Origin: an uncultured Eubacteriales bacterium
Lineage (GTDB): Bacteria > Bacillota_A > Clostridia > Oscillospirales > CAG-272
Length of the DNA stretch: 5,326 nucleotides
Direction: 5' to 3'
Assembly (NCBI GenBank): GCA_900555345.1
Contig: USKS01000125.1
Span: 1-5,326 of the forward strand
Below are positions 1 through 5,326 of this stretch, piece by piece. The position numbers were made by a program, and so were the translations under genes. The notes beneath the pieces were generated by a model. The model saw nothing but the letters and a program-made list of their open reading frames with translations. It searched no databases and was not told the DNA's origin. Positions within the stretch are counted from its first letter, which is position 1. Each line of letters starts with the position of its first letter.

Positions 1-1068
1 GGTTTTGCCCATCTTTTCGCGCAGAATCTGGTTAATCTCAGTTTCGGAGGGCATTTGCGCCTTGCGCTCGATCCACTCAAAGTGCTTGCGCAGGCTGGTT
101 TCATCGGGCTGGGCGATATCAAAATCCTGATCGCCCGCGTAGCCGGCGATGGACAGGTAATCCTTGAGCGGCATATGGTGCTTCTTTTCCATGATGGGGC
201 CGCCGATGCAGCTGCCCGCGCACGCGGACATTTCTATAAAGCAATGGTGTATCTTGCCGTCCTCAATATCGCGCAGAGCCGCCATGCAGTTCTCAGTGCC
301 GTCTATCGCCATATAGGTATATCCGGGGAGATCGGTATGCATTGTCTTGAGTATACCGCCCGTAGTGGGGAAAAAGCGCGCGCGGCTCTTTTCCTCGCTG
401 TCGGTCTCTCGGCGTATCTCGATATTCTCGCTTTTCAGCCATGCCGTCAGTTCATCATACGTAAGAACTGCGTCAACAATGCCGTCATAATACTGCGCCT
501 CGTCCTTTTTCGCAACGCAGGGACCCACAAAAACGGTCTTTGCGCCGGGGATGCGCTCTTTTATGCTGCGGCAGTGCGCCTGCATGGGAGAGAGAACTTC
601 CGCGAGATACTTAAGCTCCGCGGGAAAATACTTCTGTATAAGCAGGTTTACGGAATGGCAGCATGAGGATATGACTATATCCCGCTTTTCCTCTTCGAGC
701 AGTCTCTCATACTCCGTTTTAACGACCGTTGCGCCCAGTGCGGTTTCTTCAACGTCGTAGAAGCCGAGCTGCTTAAGCGCGTCGCGCATGGCTCCGATAC
801 CGGCGCCCTCGTAGTTTGCCACAAACGACGGAGCAAGGCTCACCACAACGGGGTCTCCGCTCTGCAGCAGCACACGTACCTTCTCGGTCTCGTCCACTAT
901 CTGCTTTGCATCCTGGGGACAGACAACAAAGCACTGTCCGCACATAATACATTCGTTGCCGATTATGTATGCCTGGTTTCCCGTAAAACGGATGGATTTG
1001 ACAGGACAGTGGCGAATGCATTTATAGCAGTTTTTACAGTTGGATTTTTTCAGTGTAAGGCAGTCCAT
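1..1068 (-). CDS. [FeFe]-hydrogenase H-domain protein, sensory (HydS)-like, 3' end outside window
   Basis: My translation of the minus strand is open from the ATG at 1068-1066 to the window edge: 356 residues, C-terminus missing. Residues 11-21 (CxxCxxCxxxCP) and 40-50 (same spacing) are two [4Fe-4S] ferredoxin motifs. The H-cluster domain follows. L1 is SSCCHS (134-139; C136 is at the proton-transfer cysteine position, C137 is the ligand). L2 is GPCVAKKDE (182-190; ligand C184). L3 is EMSACAGSCIGGP (279-291; ligands C283 and C287). All four cluster cysteines are present, but the Met of MPC is Gly, the Met of ExMAC is Ser, and the Pro of TSCCP is His. Such changes are known from group C/D putative sensory [FeFe] hydrogenases, so I infer H2 sensing rather than bulk H2 production. 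HydS proteins often continue into a further Fe-S domain and a PAS domain, which would lie off-window. It starts 4 nt after the upstream ferredoxin stop and is cytoplasmic by lack of signal or membrane segments. Identity as an H-cluster protein is near certain; the sensory role is inferred. Confidence 0.93.
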   Translation of the reverse strand, partial: MDCLTLKKSNCKNCYKCIRHCPVKSIRFTGNQAYIIGNECIMCGQCFVVCPQDAKQIVDETEKVRVLLQSGDPVVVSLAPSFVANYEGAGIGAMRDALKQLGFYDVEETALGATVVKTEYERLLEEEKRDIVISSCCHSVNLLIQKYFPAELKYLAEVLSPMQAHCRSIKERIPGAKTVFVGPCVAKKDEAQYYDGIVDAVLTYDELTAWLKSENIEIRRETDSEEKSRARFFPTTGGILKTMHTDLPGYTYMAIDGTENCMAALRDIEDGKIHHCFIEMSACAGSCIGGPIMEKKHHMPLKDYLSIAGYAGDQDFDIAQPDETSLRKHFEWIERKAQMPSETEINQILREKMGKT

Positions 1069-1072
1069 TGTC

Positions 1073-1330
1073 TCACCCCTCCGAAGTCAGCTTTTTCAGA
1101 ACCTTATCTTCAAAAAACGCATTGAAGTTGTCCGGTGTTATACCCGTATAAATATCGTCGTCGATAGTAACCGTTACACCGACGCGGTTACACTTGCCCG
1201 TGCAGAAACTGCCCGCAAGGGTTATATCCTTCTCAAGTCCGTGAGACGCAATAGCGTCACGAAAAAGCTCAACAAGCCGTTCCGAGCCCTTGAGATGACA
1301 CGACGATCCGACACAGATCTGAACTATCAT
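1073..1330 (-). CDS. NuoE-like thioredoxin-fold [2Fe-2S] ferredoxin, second tandem copy
   Basis: An 85-residue protein with the cysteine pattern of the stand-alone thioredoxin-like [2Fe-2S] ferredoxin family (related to NuoE/HydC): C6 and C11 in CVGSSCHLKGS, then C43 and C47 in AGSFCTGKC, plausible ligands of one [2Fe-2S] cluster. The frame also allows an ATG at 1378. I chose the ATG at 1330 because it aligns the N-terminus residue for residue with the upstream paralogue, and because the longer start would overlap that gene by about 40 nt with an extension unlike the family. The ATG lies 7 nt after the upstream stop with only a weak Shine-Dalgarno, so translational coupling is likely. It probably passes electrons to or from the hydrogenase-type protein encoded next. 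No NADH/FMN-binding NuoF partner is visible. Hand alignment gives about 45% identity to its neighbour, so this is an old duplication rather than a recent one. Confidence 0.88.
   Translation of the reverse strand: MIVQICVGSSCHLKGSERLVELFRDAIASHGLEKDITLAGSFCTGKCNRVGVTVTIDDDIYTGITPDNFNAFFEDKVLKKLTSEG
1078..1082 (-). promoter_or_regulatory. Shine-Dalgarno of the hydrogenase gene inside the upstream ferredoxin ORF
   Basis: The minus strand reads GGAGGGG across 1082-1076, overlapping the last Glu and Gly codons of the second ferredoxin. The GGAGG core lies 9 nt from the hydrogenase ATG at 1068. The site confirms that start, and its overlap with the upstream ORF suggests coupled translation of the two proteins. 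Confidence 0.8.
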
Positions 1331-1337
1331 GGCCCGA

Positions 1338-1577
1338 TCAGAGTTTTGCGAGCACGTTCTGTGCGAAGAAATCGTCAACGGTGTCGGGAGTTACGGAGTA
1401 GAATGCGTCGTCTACCGTAACACAGACACCCTTCTGACATTCGCCCATGCAGAAAGTTCCGGCAAGATCTACCTTATCGCCGACTGCCTTTTCGCGGATG
1501 AGGTCCTGGAGCTTTTCGACTACCTGTCTCGATCCTTTGATGTGGCAGGACGAGCCGATGCATACTGTGATCTTCAT
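1338..1577 (-). CDS. NuoE-like thioredoxin-fold [2Fe-2S] ferredoxin, first tandem copy
   Basis: A 79-residue protein of the same family as the gene that follows it. C6 and C11 (CIGSSCHIKGS) and C43 and C47 (AGTFCMGEC) are the expected [2Fe-2S] ligands. A fifth cysteine, C52, lies just after the second pair and is absent from the second copy. The stretch after it (VTVDD, then VTPDTVDDFF) matches the C-terminal half of the fold. At 79 residues it is only the thioredoxin-like domain; full NuoE subunits carry an extra N-terminal helical region and are about twice as long. The start is well supported by AAGGAG at 1590-1585, 7 nt before the ATG. It lies 16 nt after the kinase-like gene with no terminator between them. 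The likely role is a small cytoplasmic electron carrier or adaptor for the downstream hydrogenase-type protein; the partner is inferred from position. Confidence 0.9.
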   Translation of the reverse strand: MKITVCIGSSCHIKGSRQVVEKLQDLIREKAVGDKVDLAGTFCMGECQKGVCVTVDDAFYSVTPDTVDDFFAQNVLAKL

Positions 1578-1593
1578 ATTTTTTCTCCTTTAA

Positions 1594-2331
1594 TTAAGCG
1601 TCAATCCATGAATACAGAAACTCGCGCTCCGCAGCTACGTTATTCAGCATACGTACCGCAGAGACCATCGGCATCCACTTCTTGACGTATTTTATTTCGG
1701 TTTTGCTCTTTTCGCAAAACATCTTCAGATACTCTTCGGCGCCTGTGATATCGCCGTTCAGCCAGAACAAAAGGAACGTTCTCGCCGCGTCCGCTGCCGC
1801 GTCGCCCTGCGCCGCGTGGGACCAGTCGATGATATACGGCGTTCCGTCCTCGGAAATGATAACGTTGGACGGCTCAAAATCGCCGTGGCACACCTTGGCT
1901 ATGCGCGACGTGCTTTCAAGCTGCTCGTGCAGGCTGTAGCGCACGGTGGCAGGCAGATCCGTCTTGCATATGCGCCTGTTCATTTTGTCCTTGAGCTTTA
2001 TAAGCTCGGGGCAGGATTTTGAGTGTATATCCACCTGCAGATCCACGAAATCGGAAAGCAGCTTTTCCCTGTTTTCCGGCTGCTCCTTTATAAGCTGCTC
2101 TACGGTTTTACCCTTTATGTATCGGTATACTATCGCCCATTTTCCGTCAACGTCCTTGATCTCAAGGATCTCCGGCACGTTTATGCCGGCTTCAAGCACA
2201 AGCTCCTGATTGCGCGCCTCGTTGAGAATTTCGGCTTTCGTATATCCCTCGCCGAAGACCTTAAGGCATCGCTCGCCGTCGCGGTATACCGTTTTATTGT
2301 TTCTGACTGCGATTATTCTGTCGAGATTCAT
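1594..2331 (-). CDS. Aminoglycoside-phosphotransferase/choline-kinase-fold protein, substrate unknown
   Basis: A 245-residue cytoplasmic protein of the APH/choline-kinase phosphotransferase superfamily. Visible kinase landmarks are K24 in CLKVF (candidate ATP-binding lysine), E38 in NEARNQE (candidate helix-C glutamate), hinge-like residues 68-76 (VYRYIKGKT), the catalytic loop CHGDFEPSN (148-156; D151 catalytic base, N156 metal ligand) and IIDW (167-170; D169 the second metal ligand). All key residues are intact, so it is probably an active ATP-dependent kinase. The ATG at 2331 has AAGGA at 2342-2338 with 6 nt spacing. It follows the rex-like gene by 43 nt and precedes the ferredoxin gene by 16 nt. 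The family contains antibiotic, choline, sugar and protein kinases, and nothing here fixes the substrate. Its place between a redox repressor and a sensory-type hydrogenase makes a regulatory role possible, but this is inference. Drug resistance is not supported by context. Confidence 0.87.
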   Translation of the reverse strand: MNLDRIIAVRNNKTVYRDGERCLKVFGEGYTKAEILNEARNQELVLEAGINVPEILEIKDVDGKWAIVYRYIKGKTVEQLIKEQPENREKLLSDFVDLQVDIHSKSCPELIKLKDKMNRRICKTDLPATVRYSLHEQLESTSRIAKVCHGDFEPSNVIISEDGTPYIIDWSHAAQGDAAADAARTFLLFWLNGDITGAEEYLKMFCEKSKTEIKYVKKWMPMVSAVRMLNNVAAEREFLYSWIDA

Positions 2332-2374
2332 ATTCAGTCCTTCTCACTATTTATGTATTGCAATTTTTCTCCGC

Positions 2375-2989
2375 TTAAACTATCTGCATTTTCAGATGTG
2401 CAAGCGACAGTGCCATATTTTCGTATCTTATAACAACATCCGCCGGCTTATAAAGCTGACACGGCGCAAAGCACCATATCGCCTTTATTCCGCAGTCGCA
2501 CAGTTCGTTGCAGACCTCCTGAGCAGATGCGGCGGGAACTGCGATTATGCCGATCTTGACGCCGGACTTTCTGCAGAAATCAGCAAGGTCTGCCACGGGA
2601 AGTATGGGCTTTCCCGCAGCGGTGTGCTCCGGTTTTTCGACCGCTTTGTCAAACGCCGCGCAAATATCAAGCCCGTAGTCGTCAAACCCGCCGTAATCGA
2701 GCAGCGCCCTGCCCAGTTTACCTGCGCCCACTATAACTGCGCCTCCGTTTTTCGGATCGAGAAAGCCCTCAAGACTGGATCTCAGGCTTTCGGTCGTATA
2801 TCCTATCTTCGGCTTTCCCGAACCGCAGAGAGCTCCCAGATCCTTTCGGACCTGGACCTCGCCGAGCCCGAGGTCTCTTGCTATGGTCGTTGCGGAAACC
2901 GTATCCGTCCCGGCGGGAAGGCTACGCAAATATTTCAAATAGATCGGTATTCTTCCGAGCGTTGCACGGGAGATATCATTTTCCTTCAA
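2375..2989 (-). CDS. rex: Rex-family redox-sensing transcriptional repressor (TTG start)
   Basis: Rex dimers bind operator DNA when NADH/NAD+ is low and release it when NADH rises, controlling fermentative and hydrogenase genes. With the TTG start the protein has 204 residues, normal for Rex. Residues 7-70 form the winged helix: SRATLGRIPIYLKYL, then the recognition segment LGEVQVRKDL (42-51). Residues 84-93 (AVIVGAGKLG) hold the Rossmann GxGxxG motif for NAD(H), D114 follows in AAFD, and the C-terminal helix ENMALSLAHL (190-199) matches the domain-swapped Rex tail. The wing reads LCGSGKPKIGY rather than the usual FGxFGxxGxGY, as in a Rex-like subgroup that I recall near clostridial hydrogenase genes. 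An ATG at 3016 is in frame but has no Shine-Dalgarno. GGAGG at 3001-2997 sits 7 nt before the TTG at 2989, which also removes a non-conserved leader. It is first in its operon, so autoregulation is plausible. Family assignment is firm; targets are inferred. Confidence 0.93.
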   Translation of the reverse strand: MKENDISRATLGRIPIYLKYLRSLPAGTDTVSATTIARDLGLGEVQVRKDLGALCGSGKPKIGYTTESLRSSLEGFLDPKNGGAVIVGAGKLGRALLDYGGFDDYGLDICAAFDKAVEKPEHTAAGKPILPVADLADFCRKSGVKIGIIAVPAASAQEVCNELCDCGIKAIWCFAPCQLYKPADVVIRYENMALSLAHLKMQIV

Positions 2990-2996
2990 GACTGCA

Positions 2997-3001
2997 CCTC
3001 C
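2997..3001 (-). promoter_or_regulatory. Shine-Dalgarno that places the rex start at a TTG
   Basis: The minus strand reads GGAGG here, followed by 7 nt and then TTG at 2989-2987, in frame with the Rex protein. The in-frame ATG at 3016 lies upstream of this site and has no purine-rich SD before it. The site therefore favours TTG initiation and a 204-residue protein. Confidence 0.75.
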
Positions 3002-3018
3002 GTCGGTATTTGTCATAA

Positions 3019-3026
3019 TTTCACAC
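3019..3026. promoter_or_regulatory. Possible Rex-type half-site downstream of the promoter
   Basis: The plus strand reads TTTCACAC, giving GTGTGAAA on the minus strand, which matches 6 of 7 bases of a TTGTGAA Rex half-site. An exact TTGTGAA lies at 3061-3067 over the -35. The two are inverted but about 35 nt apart rather than joined as one full palindrome, so this is only a candidate operator element. Confidence 0.25.
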
Positions 3027-3038
3027 TTTTACGATTGT

Positions 3039-3067
3039 ATTGTATCAAATATATTTTCGTTTGTGAA
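3039..3067 (-). promoter_or_regulatory. Predicted sigma-A-type promoter for the rex-kinase-ferredoxin-hydrogenase operon
   Basis: On the minus strand the -35 is TTCACA (3067-3062), followed by a 17-nt spacer and the -10 TACAAT (3044-3039). Each hexamer matches consensus at 5 of 6 positions. Transcription would start near 3032, giving a 5' leader of roughly 43 nt before the TTG start of rex. It sits in the AT-rich gap between the upstream terminator and rex, where a promoter is needed. The -35 is part of a TTCACAA sequence, which is also a Rex half-site, so repression could act here. Confidence 0.65.
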
Positions 3068-3123
3068 TTGCCTGTTTCTCATATCGGTATTGCAATTATC
3101 GATACATAGAAGCCCAATTGACA

Positions 3124-3159
3124 AAAAAAGAAAAGCCGCACGAGCGGCTTCTCTTTTTT
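3124..3159 (-). terminator. Rho-independent terminator after the HMA gene
   Basis: A 7-bp GC-rich stem (3133-3139 with 3144-3150, AAGCCGC/GCGGCTT) closes a 4-nt loop. It extends through one mismatch into A/T-rich arms, for a 16-bp arm in all. On the minus strand the stem is followed by a run of T residues, as intrinsic terminators require. It begins about 5 nt past the HMA stop codon and separates the permease/HMA unit from the rex unit. The A-run on one side and T-run on the other make it nearly symmetric, so it could also stop plus-strand transcripts. Confidence 0.9.
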
Positions 3160-3164
3160 CAGAT

Positions 3165-3446
3165 CTACTGTTTTTTCCTGTGAAAATGTCCGATGTGCTT
3201 TTTCTCTTTTTCGGGAGCTTCTCCCTCGTCAAAGGATTCTATACCTTTGAGATCGTAGCCCGTATTTTTTATGACCTCGGCGAGCTTTGCCCCGTCGAGA
3301 GGCTGTGCCGATATTACTACGGTCTCGCCGCTTCTACGCGAGGATGTGACCTTTTTGGGGTTGAACGCAAGTCTTACCGCGTCGTTTATGTGCGCCTCGC
3401 ACATACCGCACATCATGCCGTCAATATGAAGTATTGTTTTTATCAT
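3165..3446 (-). CDS. Heavy-metal-associated (HMA) domain protein with His-rich tail
   Basis: A 93-residue cytoplasmic protein. Residues 1-70 form a CopZ/ATPase-type HMA ferredoxin-like fold: beta strand MIKTILHIDG, the metal loop GMMCGMC (10-16; C13 and C16 are the CxxC metal ligands) and AHINDAVRLAF for helix 1, then TVVISA and LAEVIKNTGYDL for strand 3 and helix 2. The usual Thr of GMTCxxC is Met. An acidic/basic linker (71-83) leads to H84, H87 and H89 near the C-terminus, which could bind metal as well. This tail is not part of a minimal CopZ chaperone, which has about 70 residues. The start is fixed by AAGGAG at 3458-3453, 6 nt before the ATG. It follows the permease stop by 33 nt and ends at a terminator, so it is the last gene of that transcript. 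Copper or another soft metal is likely from the family; no metal ATPase is visible here. Confidence 0.9.
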   Translation of the reverse strand: MIKTILHIDGMMCGMCEAHINDAVRLAFNPKKVTSSRRSGETVVISAQPLDGAKLAEVIKNTGYDLKGIESFDEGEAPEKEKKHIGHFHRKKQ

Positions 3447-3462
3447 ACGATTCTCCTTTTCC

Positions 3463-3476
3463 CGCCGCAGCCGGCG
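3463..3476 (-). other. Small GC hairpin between permease stop and HMA gene
   Basis: A perfect 5-bp GC stem (CGCCG/CGGCG) with a 4-nt loop lies between the permease stop codon and the Shine-Dalgarno of the HMA gene. No T-run follows it, so it does not look like a terminator. It may affect mRNA stability or relative expression, or be coincidental. Confidence 0.3.
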
Positions 3477-3479
3477 AGA

Positions 3480-5326
3480 TCACTCCGCGCCTTTCAGCGC
3501 TTCTACCATATCTATTTTTCTGTTTTTCCTTGAGACCATGGCGCTTACCAGCAGCGACACGCCCATTGTGAGCGCTATGCTGAAAACATATGTCGCCCAG
3601 CCGAGCGTCATGCGCATTTCGTATTCGCCCGCCATCTTTTTCAGTGCGTAGTCAAGCACGCCGGCGCCCATAGGCAGCCCGAGAATGACTCCGATAACGC
3701 TGAGCCACAGATTCTGACCTATAAGTATGCCGCCTATGCGCCTGTCCCTGAAGCCGACGACTTTCAGCGTCGCAAGCTCACGGTAGCGCTCGGTATAGCT
3801 CATTACACCCAGATTATACAGCACAACGACGCCGAGTACAAGTCCTCCGACCACAAAGACCGCTATCATGGCGTTCATTATTTCCATAAACGTATCGAAT
3901 GAATCCACGATAGCCTGCCTTGACTGCACGCTTTTTACCGCGTCAAGCGCTTCTATATCCGTCTTGGGCGTGTCGGTGTATACCGAATCCGGCACAGGAG
4001 TGATGCCCGCATCCTCGGCGCACCTCGGCGTAATTACGACCGACTCCGAAACGCTGCGGATAATGCCCGAGACCTTGAACGTATATTTATCGTCCGTGCC
4101 GTATGGGGAAAGCGTTATGCTGTCGCCCGCATCGATGCCCAGATCGTCCGCGATGCGCATACAAACATACGCTCCGTCGTCCCGTATGTCGGTGTAGCCC
4201 TTCTCTTTTCCGGGAAATTTCACGGCGTCATGGCTGAGAGAATATATATCGAGCGACACGGTCTTGTCGCTTTCCGTCTGCACGCTTATCGACTGGCTCC
4301 AGTCGCCGTCATATGCGTCGATGACCTCCCGGCGGGCATCACTGTCGGCGCTCTCGCTCAGATAGATCCTCGACGAGTAGTTTGTCGCACCGTCATAGTA
4401 CATATCGAGAAAAGCGGACATTGTGTCCCTCATGCCGAATGCGCATACTATAATCATCATGCAGCCAATAATGCCGATAAGGGTCATCGCCGTTCTCGAC
4501 TTGTGGCGCATTATGTCTCTCATATTCCACCTTGTGCCGAAGGAAAGGCGGTGGAACATATTCGTGCGCTCAATAAGCATGGGCTTCATCTTTTTGGGAG
4601 TATACGGTCTCAGCGCGTCCGCCGCCGTTCCCCTCAGCATGCTTCTGACGGAGGCAAAGCCGATAAGCGTCAGAAGAACGATTATCCCGATTATTATAAA
4701 TACGCAGAAGAGAGGCATATAAAGCTTCCACTCCGGCATATCGAAATATGTGCCCATGGTTCCGCTCGGGTTCATGACGTACCACGCGATTGCGTACCCG
4801 AGGCCTATGCCCGCGGCACTGCCGATGATGCCGATGGTGAACGCGTACGACGTGTAGTGAAGGAGTATGCGTCTGTCCTTGAAGCCCAGCGCTTTAAGCG
4901 TGCCTATCTGCGTTTTTTCCTTTGCGCAGAGGCGGTGCATGGTCGTTACCATAGTCAGCACCGCTATAAGCAGAAACAGAACCGGAAGCACGCTGCCCAT
5001 GGTCTTTCCCTCGTCAATCTCGCCGCGGGAGAGAGAGTATGCCGACGATTCTTCTTTTGTAAGAATAAGCGTTGTTTCTCCGATCGCCTTGTCAACATCG
5101 TCGAAAAAGCCGTCCCTTTCCCTTGCGCTTATAACGTGTATCTGGGGGTAAAACTCAAATCCCGCCGCGTCTTTGTAAAGCACGGGAGAAATGTACGCAT
5201 ATCCGTATGTGTCATAGTCGGGCATGAGCTGACTTTCGTCGCGCACGCACACAAGATACTCGGCAGCCTTTATAAGCCCGCGCACCTTGCCCGTAATTTC
5301 CGTGCTGCGGTATACAAACGTTATGC
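3480..5326 (-). CDS. FtsX/MacB-type ABC transporter permease, C-terminal 614 residues (5' end outside window)
   Basis: This is the membrane subunit of a type VII ABC exporter or mechanotransmission system. The frame stays open to the right edge, so a GTG at 5285 is not the true start. Residue numbers count from the edge. The visible part starts in an extracytoplasmic domain (about 1-108). A first FtsX domain has membrane segments near 111-131, 155-184 and 202-225. Another segment lies at about 279-300, then a large extracytoplasmic domain (about 301-475). A second FtsX domain has segments near 482-505, 534-558 and 576-598. Each FtsX domain has a matching cytoplasmic loop, EKTQIGTLKALGFKDRRI (136-153) and YRELATLKVVGFRDRRI (514-530), where such permeases contact the ATPase. 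This internal duplication is typical of long Firmicutes permeases of over 1000 residues. The ATPase gene is probably upstream, off-window. The substrate cannot be read from the sequence; lipids, peptides or cell-wall-active compounds are typical for the family. The HMA gene follows after 33 nt in the same transcript. Confidence 0.92.
   Translation of the reverse strand, partial: ITFVYRSTEITGKVRGLIKAAEYLVCVRDESQLMPDYDTYGYAYISPVLYKDAAGFEFYPQIHVISARERDGFFDDVDKAIGETTLILTKEESSAYSLSRGEIDEGKTMGSVLPVLFLLIAVLTMVTTMHRLCAKEKTQIGTLKALGFKDRRILLHYTSYAFTIGIIGSAAGIGLGYAIAWYVMNPSGTMGTYFDMPEWKLYMPLFCVFIIIGIIVLLTLIGFASVRSMLRGTAADALRPYTPKKMKPMLIERTNMFHRLSFGTRWNMRDIMRHKSRTAMTLIGIIGCMMIIVCAFGMRDTMSAFLDMYYDGATNYSSRIYLSESADSDARREVIDAYDGDWSQSISVQTESDKTVSLDIYSLSHDAVKFPGKEKGYTDIRDDGAYVCMRIADDLGIDAGDSITLSPYGTDDKYTFKVSGIIRSVSESVVITPRCAEDAGITPVPDSVYTDTPKTDIEALDAVKSVQSRQAIVDSFDTFMEIMNAMIAVFVVGGLVLGVVVLYNLGVMSYTERYRELATLKVVGFRDRRIGGILIGQNLWLSVIGVILGLPMGAGVLDYALKKMAGEYEMRMTLGWATYVFSIALTMGVSLLVSAMVSRKNRKIDMVEALKGAE

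Noticed and set aside
55..666. Plus-strand open frame of 203 codons
   Set aside because: It is antisense to the hydrogenase gene, whose motifs are unmistakable, and its own translation has no recognisable domain or ribosome binding site.
773..1021. Minus-strand open frame of 82 codons
   Set aside because: It is an out-of-frame shadow inside the hydrogenase ferredoxin region; the correct frame gives the CxxCxxCxxxCP motifs.
1331..1378. N-terminal extension of the second ferredoxin
   Set aside because: It would overlap the upstream gene by about 40 nt and is not family-like; the ATG at 1330 aligns exactly with the paralogue.
1594..2331. Aminoglycoside resistance gene
   Set aside because: Only the general kinase fold is shared. 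The operon is redox-related, and no resistance-specific features or mobile elements are present.
2332..2374. Terminator or new promoter between rex and the kinase gene
   Set aside because: This 43-nt gap has no stable hairpin with a T-run and no convincing -35/-10 pair, so read-through is more likely.
2210..3109. Plus-strand open frame of 299 codons
   Set aside because: It runs antisense through rex, its promoter region and part of the kinase gene. The length reflects mirrored codon bias, not a protein; no domain is visible.
1..5326. CRISPR array, insertion sequence, tRNA or rRNA
   Set aside because: I found no regular repeats, transposase-like frame, terminal inverted repeats or RNA-gene folds; the window is almost fully coding.

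Overview
The window looks like a stretch of a strictly anaerobic Clostridia/Firmicutes chromosome, possibly an uncultivated gut-type member with roughly balanced GC. Every supported gene lies on the minus strand, so transcription runs from high to low coordinates. The signs of this lineage are an H-cluster [FeFe] hydrogenase protein, a Rex redox repressor, strong AGGAGG-type ribosome binding sites, and Firmicutes-style small HMA and FtsX-type permease genes. The assignment rests on gene content and style only; no phylogenetic marker is present.

Layout in transcription order. (1) 5326-3480: the C-terminal 614 residues of a large FtsX/MacB-type ABC permease whose N-terminus lies beyond the window. 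(2) 3446-3165: a 93-residue heavy-metal-associated (HMA) domain protein with a His-rich tail, 33 nt after the permease. (3) 3159-3124: a strong hairpin terminator that ends this first unit. (4) About 3067-3039: a good sigma-A-type promoter that starts a second unit. That unit runs rex-like repressor (2989-2375, TTG start), APH-fold small-molecule kinase-like protein (2331-1594), two tandem NuoE-like thioredoxin-fold [2Fe-2S] ferredoxins (1577-1338 and 1330-1073), then an [FeFe]-hydrogenase H-domain protein (1068 to beyond base 1).

The last gene is open in frame from 1068 to the left edge. It carries two [4Fe-4S] ferredoxin motifs and all four H-cluster cysteines, but its surrounding motifs are not those of prototypical catalytic hydrogenases: SSCCHS instead of TSCCPxW, GPC instead of MPC, and EMSAC instead of ExMAC. 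These substitutions resemble the putatively sensory (HydS, group C/D) [FeFe] hydrogenases. The second unit therefore reads as a redox/H2-responsive regulatory operon: an NADH/NAD+-sensing repressor, a kinase-fold protein, small electron carriers and a sensory-type hydrogenase, with no terminator seen between them and gaps of 43, 16, 7 and 4 nt. The functional link between these parts is inference from gene order.
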